From an uncultured Lachnospiraceae bacterium (GTDB taxonomy: Bacteria > Bacillota > Clostridia > Lachnospirales > Lachnospiraceae), in assembly GCA_946413945.1 (NCBI GenBank), contig CAMKMR010000005.1:1-20649 (forward strand): DNA of 20,649 bases, read 5' to 3'. How positions within the stretch are numbered: position 1 is the stretch's first letter; each line of letters opens with the position of its first letter. Of the stretch, positions 15,350 through 20,649 are shown in pieces. The translations under genes and the position numbers were made by a program. The notes under the pieces are model-generated. The model saw only the letters and a program-made list of their open reading frames with translations, made no database searches and was not told where the DNA came from.

Positions 15350-18250
15350 TTACCCCTCAGCCGGCGGATCTACAGGTGGCTCTGTATCAGGTTCTGTATC
15401 AGGTTCTGTTGGCGGCTCTGTTGGTGGCTCTGTCGGTGGCTCTGTCGGCTCTTCAGTTGACGCCGGAGCACTACCAGAGAATACCGCTGTTATCGTATGT
15501 GAATCCTGAATATTTGTAAATGTGTAAGATGTAACCTTTCCTACAGATTTTCCATCTACCTGAACATCGGCAATCTCATATCCCGTCGATGCTGATATAT
15601 AAATTGTTACCGTTGAACCAAGTTTGGCCTGAACTGATGAAGAGATCGAGCCTCCTGGTCCAGCAGCAGTTGAAATCTTTTGCACTTCCGACTTGGCTGG
15701 ATGTAATGGACAAGTATTATTCTTATCCGGATCATTAAAGATATTCTGATCATAGCTAAAATCAGCGCCCTTAAGTATGTATCCATTTCCACTCGGATCT
15801 GCGAGTACTGTAAATTCTCTTGTATTCTTACATGTATTAGTTGCCAGTTTATGAGAGTCCATACAGATCTTAATCTTTCTATGACCTGCACATCTCTTTG
15901 TCGGAACTGCATCAACTGCACAATAATCAGTTACTGTTGGACATCCCGGTCCAGGAAGCATGTTTGTTATAGAACAAAGTGTAACCTGTGTAAGACCATC
16001 CGGTTTTTCCCAATCAGCTTCAGTACTCTGGCCTTCCATAACCGCTATCTGATCCATGATATCTGCCCACATTTCCTTATGGTAAGAAAGTGAACCAATA
16101 CTTACATTTGAATCATATCCTGTCCATATTGATGCTGTGTAATAAGGTGTCATACCGCAGAACCATAGGTCATACGATTCTGATGTTGTACCTGTCTTAC
16201 CGGCACACTGTACACCTGACTGAAGATTAGCATATCCGTCAGCAGTACCACCGCCATTGATAACATCCTTCATGGCATCAATAAGCTGCCATGCTGTTGT
16301 TGGCTTCATTACAAGTTTTGATCTTGATGTCGGATCTGTATTATCGATGATCAGATTTCCATCATGATCATAAACCTTTGAATAATAAACAGGCCTTATA
16401 TAATTGCCCATATTGGCAATGGCCGCATAAGCTGCTGTAATCTCAAGATTTGTAACACCAAATGTAAGACCACCAAGGGCTATCGCCTGGTTTACATCCG
16501 AGAATACCATTCCATCTGCTCCGATATAGTTATCTACAATTGTTGTAAATCCTAAATCTTTAAGATACTTATATGCAACTTCTGGTGTTGCATCTGTGAT
16601 AGCTTTTACAGCTACGACATTCATCGAATCTCTAATACCATCACGGATTGAGAAATTGCCATATTTAAAATAACCATACCAGTTCTTTATCTCTGTTCCG
16701 TCTTCAAATGCATAAGGTGCATCTTCATAACTTGTAGCAAGGCAGGCTCCCTGTTCAATATCAGGAAGAAAGGCTGCTAAAGTCTTAAAGCAGGAACCCG
16801 GCTGACGTTCAGCATCTGTTGCTCTGTCGTATGTAAGGTTACCCTTCTTTTCTCCTCTACCACCATTTATAGCTTTTATATAACCGGTATGCTGATCGAT
16901 AACTGTAAATGAAGCCTGTGGCTGAAGCTGTGTATCAAACTCATCTGTAATAAATGTTCCATGAGTTTCCTGTAACTTAGCTTCCTTATATTCTTCTGCT
17001 GCAGCTTTTGCATCTTCAACTGAAGCAAAGATGTTATTATAGCTGTAATTTCCTGTTTTTTCTTTGTAGTAATTAACTAATGTATTCTGGTCGTAGTTAT
17101 GTTGTGTAACTCCATCCTGATCCATTATAGATAATCTATAGTTCAGCGCCACTGATGATGAACTTGGATAATAATCCGGATTCTGGATAACATCATCAAC
17201 TATCTTCTGTATCTTTGCATCCTGTACAGAATAGACACTATATCCTCCTGTATAGACCATGTTAAATGCCTCTGACTCCGAAACACCATACATTTCTTCG
17301 AAGTCATTTACAAGCGACCACATAAGCGCATCAGTATAGTAAGAGTTGTAAGTATCATTTTCCTCTTTCTTAACTGACACTGTCTTTATCCTTGCGTAAA
17401 CATCGTCTTCAAGACATTCTTTATACTGAGCTTCTGTTATATAGCCCAGCTCTTTCATCTTATATAAGACATTTTGACGTCTCTTTTTATTATCTTCTGG
17501 GAATATGACTGGATCGTATCCATAAGGATTCTGTGTAATACCAGCAATTACTGATATTTCTGAAACATTAAGATCCTTAACATGCTTATCAAAATATCTA
17601 AGGGAAGCCGCCTCGATACCATTTACACCTTCTCCAAGGTAAATTGTATTAAGGTAATATTCCATCAACTGTTCTTTTGTGTATACTTTTTCGAGCTGTA
17701 TAGCAAGATACTGCTCCTGAATTTTTCTAGTTACTCTCTGAAGATTTGTATCTTCATCCATACCTACATTGAAGACCTGGTTCTTAATAAGCTGCTGGGT
17801 GATAGTTGATGCACCCTGGTCAGATCTTCCTGTTGTAAGGAAATGAGCTCCAGCTCTGAAGATACCCTTCATATCAATTCCGTTATGTGTCCAGAATCTT
17901 TCATCCTCAATGGCAACAAAGGCATTTACCATATCTTGGGGAATATCTTCATAAAAAACATATATACGGTTTGAATTGATAGTCGAAAGTGTCTCAACTT
18001 CATTTCCCGCCTGATCATATATAACCGTCTTAAAGCCCTTTGGTTTTATGCTGATCGTACTGATATCCGGAGCATCATCTAAAATCCCTTTTACCATTCC
18101 AAATCCTGCGCCAGCGGCTACTACTATAGCCAGCATAAACATTACCAGCACAATTTTTAAACTAGAGATAAGTAATCTCCTGTAAAATCTCTGTTCTTTT
18201 GAAACCAGTGCTTTTTGTTTTTTCTTTACACTGTATTTGTTATAGTTCAC
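15350..18250 (-). CDS. Class A penicillin-binding protein (PBP1A type)
   Basis: A 966-residue bifunctional enzyme that polymerises and cross-links peptidoglycan outside the membrane. A basic cytoplasmic start leads to one membrane anchor (about 27-52). The GT51 glycosyltransferase has AIEDERFWTHNGID (catalytic E115) and DQGASTITQQL (144-154). The transpeptidase has S486-C-F-K489 (active Ser in PGSCFK), S542-M-N544 and K685-T-G-T688. A Cys-bearing segment follows (C770, C777, C787, C796, C807, C847). An InlB/Flg_new-like beta domain is at about 857-926, and a Pro/Glu/Thr tail at 934-963. The start is GTG 18250, with GGAGG 9 nt upstream. Gene name ponA would fit, but paralogues cannot be told apart here. 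It has its own promoter, leader hairpin and terminator. Confidence 0.97.
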   Translation of the reverse strand: MNYNKYSVKKKQKALVSKEQRFYRRLLISSLKIVLVMFMLAIVVAAGAGFGMVKGILDDAPDISTISIKPKGFKTVIYDQAGNEVETLSTINSNRIYVFYEDIPQDMVNAFVAIEDERFWTHNGIDMKGIFRAGAHFLTTGRSDQGASTITQQLIKNQVFNVGMDEDTNLQRVTRKIQEQYLAIQLEKVYTKEQLMEYYLNTIYLGEGVNGIEAASLRYFDKHVKDLNVSEISVIAGITQNPYGYDPVIFPEDNKKRRQNVLYKMKELGYITEAQYKECLEDDVYARIKTVSVKKEENDTYNSYYTDALMWSLVNDFEEMYGVSESEAFNMVYTGGYSVYSVQDAKIQKIVDDVIQNPDYYPSSSSVALNYRLSIMDQDGVTQHNYDQNTLVNYYKEKTGNYSYNNIFASVEDAKAAAEEYKEAKLQETHGTFITDEFDTQLQPQASFTVIDQHTGYIKAINGGRGEKKGNLTYDRATDAERQPGSCFKTLAAFLPDIEQGACLATSYEDAPYAFEDGTEIKNWYGYFKYGNFSIRDGIRDSMNVVAVKAITDATPEVAYKYLKDLGFTTIVDNYIGADGMVFSDVNQAIALGGLTFGVTNLEITAAYAAIANMGNYIRPVYYSKVYDHDGNLIIDNTDPTSRSKLVMKPTTAWQLIDAMKDVINGGGTADGYANLQSGVQCAGKTGTTSESYDLWFCGMTPYYTASIWTGYDSNVSIGSLSYHKEMWADIMDQIAVMEGQSTEADWEKPDGLTQVTLCSITNMLPGPGCPTVTDYCAVDAVPTKRCAGHRKIKICMDSHKLATNTCKNTREFTVLADPSGNGYILKGADFSYDQNIFNDPDKNNTCPLHPAKSEVQKISTAAGPGGSISSSVQAKLGSTVTIYISASTGYEIADVQVDGKSVGKVTSYTFTNIQDSHTITAVFSGSAPASTEEPTEPPTEPPTEPPTEPDTEPDTEPPVDPPAEG
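15362..15451 (-). repeat. 12-bp coding repeats for a PTEP/DTEP tail
   Basis: Residues 934-963 of the PBP are built from the four-residue unit P-T-E-P, drifting to D-T-E-P and then P-V-D-P. In DNA this is a row of 12-bp units, plus-strand GGCTCTGTCGGT and variants. Such Pro/Thr/Glu tracts often act as stiff spacers in the cell wall. Slippage could change its length between strains. Confidence 0.88.
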
Positions 18251-18274
18251 GTTGCATATCCTCCAGTCAAAACG

Positions 18275-18305
18275 ATCTAAAGAACCTAGTTCTCCATCTT
18301 TAGAT
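18275..18305 (-). promoter_or_regulatory. Leader hairpin of the class A PBP mRNA
   Basis: In the minus-strand transcript ATCTAAAGA pairs with TCTTTAGAT (9 bp) around a 13-nt loop that holds GAAC-TAG-GTTC, an inner inverted repeat. It starts a few bases after the predicted transcription start and ends about 13 nt before the GGAGG site. There is no T run, so it is not a terminator. It may protect the 5' end or be a binding site. Confidence 0.5.
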
Positions 18306-18318
18306 ACAATTACGGAAA

Positions 18319-18347
18319 ATTATACCAAATTACTAATATAAATACAA
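18319..18347 (-). promoter_or_regulatory. Extended -10 promoter of the class A PBP gene
   Basis: -10 TATAAT (18319-18324) preceded by TGG, a 17-bp spacer and -35 TTGTAT (18342-18347). The leader to GTG 18250 is about 60 nt. Confidence 0.7.
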
Positions 18348-18396
18348 GCAGTGGAAAAAATCCGATATTTTAGTTTCTCATAACCTTCAATTTAAC

Positions 18397-18440
18397 AATG
18401 ATATCCTCCCCCGCCTATAAAGGCAGGGGAGGATATCATT
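18397..18440 (-). terminator. Long hairpin closing the FAD-oxidoreductase/DUF1667 operon
   Basis: A 15-bp perfect stem (18397-18411 with 18426-18440, containing GATATCCTCCCC), one mismatch, four more pairs (GCCT/AGGC) and an ATAA loop. It begins 11 nt after the DUF1667 stop. On the minus strand it is followed by TTGTTAAATT rather than a clean T run, so the position fits a terminator better than the sequence does. Confidence 0.6.
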
Positions 18441-18451
18441 AATAAACTTAA

Positions 18452-18817
18452 TTATTTTTTAGCAACATTCTTGGTAGCCACTACATCTACTCCAGTATCT
18501 GCAGCATTTGCTACTATTACATCTCCGATCTTAACCGGAGCCTTAACTTTAGTCTTCTTTATCTCTTCCATTACTGCAAAGATCTTTTGCTTAGGAATAT
18601 CCTGCTTTGTCTTAACTGAAGCAACTGCTATCTCTCCGTCCTCAACCTCTACATATGATGTAACTGTTCTTGTAGGAGCTGTAACTTCTTTCTTTCCATA
18701 GTCTTCACCCCTAGGACAGGTATTTCCTGTAACAGTAACATTTCCATCATCCATTACTGTCACTGTAAGTGCACACCCCATAGGGCACTGTATACATGTA
18801 AGCTTATGTGTTTCCAT
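18452..18817 (-). CDS. DUF1667 family cysteine-motif protein
   Basis: A 121-residue protein of the DUF1667 (COG3862) family. The N-terminal half carries C8-x2-C11-x3-C15 and C34 (NTCPRGEDYG), a pattern that suggests a bound metal or iron-sulfur cluster. The second half, TRTVTSYVEVEDGEIAVASVKTKQDIPKQKIF, is the conserved family core. In many Firmicutes this small protein is encoded just after a GlpA-like dehydrogenase and a FAD/NAD oxidoreductase, exactly as here. It is probably an electron-transfer or assembly partner, though its biochemical role is not established. GGAGG lies 10 nt before the start, and the gap to the upstream gene is 15 nt. Confidence 0.93.
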   Translation of the reverse strand: METHKLTCIQCPMGCALTVTVMDDGNVTVTGNTCPRGEDYGKKEVTAPTRTVTSYVEVEDGEIAVASVKTKQDIPKQKIFAVMEEIKKTKVKAPVKIGDVIVANAADTGVDVVATKNVAKK

Positions 18818-18832
18818 CTTTTTATGCCCTCC

Positions 18833-20089
18833 TTAATCCTCAACTTTAATCTCTATCTCAGGGCAGTCTCCTGCACCCTCAAAGAATTTCTTTAACAAGA
18901 TCATCTCTTCCATCTTTCCAGGTTCCATAACCTGCTTTGGAAGACTTATCTTTTTTTCGCCATTGATGTAAAGAGAAAGTTTCTTTTGCTTAAACACAGA
19001 TCCGACTCTGAATCTTACAACAACCTTATCATCCATAGAATTAACTGCAATCTTCTGAGGTACTGTATATCTTACCCCGCCTGAGCACTTGATATCTGTA
19101 GTCTTTTGTCTTTCTCCATTATTCTTTATAAATTTAGCTGCAGTCGCGCCCGCTCTTGCTGCTTCCTCTGAAACGAAGTCTACTAAGTCATGTACATGAA
19201 GAACATTTCCGCAGGCAAATATTCCGGGATTTGATGTTTCAAGATCATCCGAAACCACAGGGCCATTAGTTACACGACTTACGTCTACTCCTGCCATTCT
19301 TGAAAGTTCATTTTCCGGGATAAGTCCACATGAAAGAAGGAGGGTATCGCAATCATAATGGATTGCAGTTCCCGGAATTACATTTCTGTTTTCATCAACT
19401 TCTGAAATGTCAACTCCCTCAACTCTTGTTTTTCCATAGATCTTAGATACAGTATGACTTAAATAAAGTGGAATATCATAATCGTTAAGACACTGGACAA
19501 TATTTCTCTGTAAGCCGCCTGAGTAAGGCATTACTTCTGCAACCGCATGTACCTTTGCTCCTTCTAAAGTCATACGGCGGGCCATGATAAGTCCTATATC
19601 TCCTGATCCAAGGATAACTACAGATTTTCCAACTTTTTTACCCTCTATGTTCATCATCCTCTGGGCTGTTCCTGCTGTATATATACCAGCCGGTCTGTAA
19701 CCTGGTATTCCAAGGGCTCCTCTAGGCCTTTCACGGCAGCCCATTGCAAGGATAACTGCTCCTGCTTCTATTGTTACACATCCTTCTTTTTCATTCATAT
19801 ATGTTACTTCTCTATCTTTAGATACAGAAAGTACTATAGTCTCTAATTTATAAGTTATATTTTTTTCTAATACCTTATCTATAAATCTCTGAGCATATTC
19901 AGGGCCTGTAAGTTCTTCCTTAAAAGTATGAAGTCCAAAACCATTATGGATGCACTGATTTAAGATTCCCCCAAGATATTCATCTCTTTCTATGATAAGG
20001 ATATCCTCGATGCCATTATCTCTGGCACTAGCTGCAGCCGCAAGACCAGCGGGTCCACCACCTATTATTACAAGATCATGTTTTTCCAT
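18833..20089 (-). CDS. FAD/NAD(P)-dependent oxidoreductase, GlpA/LhgO-operon type
   Basis: A 418-residue two-dinucleotide-domain flavoprotein. The FAD fold is at the start (LVIIGGGPAGLAAAASA, with IIERDEYLGG binding ribose). The NAD(P) fold is near residue 165 (VVILGSGDIGLIMARR). A second FAD contact is NPGIFACGNVLHVHDLVD, close to residue 310. The block GGILNQCIHNGFGLHTFKEELTGPEYA marks the family that pairs with GlpA-like dehydrogenases and DUF1667. No redox-active CxxC is visible. It probably carries electrons between the partner dehydrogenase and a soluble or pyridine-nucleotide acceptor; this is inference. It lies 12 nt after the upstream dehydrogenase gene. No membrane segment is present. 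Confidence 0.93.
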   Translation of the reverse strand: MEKHDLVIIGGGPAGLAAAASARDNGIEDILIIERDEYLGGILNQCIHNGFGLHTFKEELTGPEYAQRFIDKVLEKNITYKLETIVLSVSKDREVTYMNEKEGCVTIEAGAVILAMGCRERPRGALGIPGYRPAGIYTAGTAQRMMNIEGKKVGKSVVILGSGDIGLIMARRMTLEGAKVHAVAEVMPYSGGLQRNIVQCLNDYDIPLYLSHTVSKIYGKTRVEGVDISEVDENRNVIPGTAIHYDCDTLLLSCGLIPENELSRMAGVDVSRVTNGPVVSDDLETSNPGIFACGNVLHVHDLVDFVSEEAARAGATAAKFIKNNGERQKTTDIKCSGGVRYTVPQKIAVNSMDDKVVVRFRVGSVFKQKKLSLYINGEKKISLPKQVMEPGKMEEMILLKKFFEGAGDCPEIEIKVED

Positions 20090-20101
20090 TTTGCTGCCTC
20101 C

Positions 20102-20649
20102 TTAGTCACGGACCAGGATTTCTGATCCCGGCATATTTTTACAAACATCTTCTTCATCTATCCCAAGTTCTCTTGCTATTATCGAAACAGTAAGAGGTGT
20201 GCAGAATCCTGCCTGACATCTGCCCATGCCCTGTCTTACACGACGCTTAACACCATCTAAAGATCTTGCTCCTACAGGACGTCTTATAGCATCGATTATT
20301 TCACCCTCTGTAACCTCTTCACATCTGCAGATTATATGACCATATTCAGGTCTTTCTTTAATGAGCTTTGACTTTTCTTCACTTGAAAGATCCATAACGT
20401 GTGTGATTCCCTTACGTTCTTCTATAAAGTCAGTTTTCTTTTCTGCTCCCGCTTTTGTTCCAACTAATTCTGCAATATATTTTCCTATAGCTGGGGCACT
20501 TGAAAGTCCAGGCGATTCAATACCCGCTGCATCAAAGAAGCCCTCAACGTCTTCTGCTTCTCCTAATACAAAATCATGTCCATCTTCTGATGCACGAAGC
20601 CCTGCAAATGAAGTGATCGTCTTTTGATATGGAATATCAGCTACGCTGT
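20102..20649 (-). CDS. GlpA/LhgO-like FAD-dependent dehydrogenase, C-terminal part
   Basis: An open frame that enters from the right edge; about 180 codons are visible and the start is outside. The first visible part (ADIPYQKTITSFAGLRAS, then GIESPGLSSAPAIG) is the end of a DAO-type FAD domain, as in anaerobic glycerol 3-phosphate and 2-hydroxyglutarate dehydrogenases. The last 80 residues are a BFD-like [2Fe-2S] domain, with HIICRCEE and GRCQAGFC giving C-x-C and C-x4-C. An ATG at 20395 is internal, because the frame stays open and conserved upstream of it. The substrate cannot be decided from this part. The operon partners match the glycerol 3-phosphate dehydrogenase-like type. Confidence 0.93.
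   Translation of the reverse strand, partial: SVADIPYQKTITSFAGLRASEDGHDFVLGEAEDVEGFFDAAGIESPGLSSAPAIGKYIAELVGTKAGAEKKTDFIEERKGITHVMDLSSEEKSKLIKERPEYGHIICRCEEVTEGEIIDAIRRPVGARSLDGVKRRVRQGMGRCQAGFCTPLTVSIIARELGIDEEDVCKNMPGSEILVRD

Noticed and set aside
20361..20627. Plus-strand open frame at the right edge
   Set aside because: It lies opposite the conserved dehydrogenase C-terminus and has biased, low-complexity composition expected of a shadow frame.

Overview
The window suggests a low- to mid-GC Gram-positive anaerobe of the Clostridia, most likely a member of the Lachnospiraceae. This is inferred from gene content: a PyrK/PyrD type B dihydroorotate dehydrogenase, a DUF1667-linked FAD oxidoreductase operon, a GTG-started class A PBP with a Pro/Glu/Thr tail, an M29-like peptidase, AGGAGG-type ribosome sites and AT-rich spacers. 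Every gene I can support lies on the minus strand, so the window is read from right to left. No tRNA, rRNA, CRISPR array, insertion sequence or phage gene was seen.

Layout in the direction of transcription. (1) 20649-18452: the 3' part of a GlpA/LhgO-like FAD dehydrogenase with a BFD-type iron-sulfur tail, then a FAD/NAD oxidoreductase, then a DUF1667 protein, closed by a long hairpin. (2) 18347-14465: an extended -10 promoter, a leader hairpin and a class A penicillin-binding protein with an InlB-like domain and a PTEP tail. A strong terminator follows, then directly a LytTR regulator whose receiver domain looks degenerate. (3) 14456-9850: an extended -10 promoter and a pyrimidine operon, pyrC-pyrF-pyrK-pyrD plus a small three-helix membrane protein. 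An array of 24-bp tandem repeats sits between pyrF and pyrK. (4) 9729-4966: an M29-like metallopeptidase with a long extra N-terminal half, then deoB and pdp for pyrimidine nucleoside breakdown. (5) 4917-1779: promoter, pspA and pcrA, overlapping by one base. (6) 1734-1393: a separate gene for a small membrane protein with an acidic tail, with its own promoter and terminator. (7) 1290-1: a two-component system, an OmpR-family response regulator followed by the start of a membrane-anchored protein that is probably its histidine kinase.

How the genes fit together. PyrC, PyrK/PyrD and PyrF give three steps of UMP synthesis. The next unit carries Pdp, which releases (deoxy)ribose 1-phosphate from pyrimidine nucleosides, and DeoB, which converts it to the 5-phosphate. 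Synthesis and salvage or catabolism of pyrimidines are therefore side by side. The PBP/LytTR pair, PspA and the two-component system point to envelope growth and envelope stress, but no direct link between them is visible.

Most of the window is ordinary core genome. The most unusual signal is in the response regulator: about 52 residues of its receiver domain (beta3-alpha3-beta4-alpha4, including the phospho-acceptor Asp) are present twice in tandem, in frame, at about 75% identity. Next in interest are the 24-bp repeat array inside the pyr operon, a textbook terminator hairpin facing the plus strand where no plus-strand gene exists, and a LytTR regulator with Glu in place of the receiver Asp. 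I found no clearly new multi-gene system.
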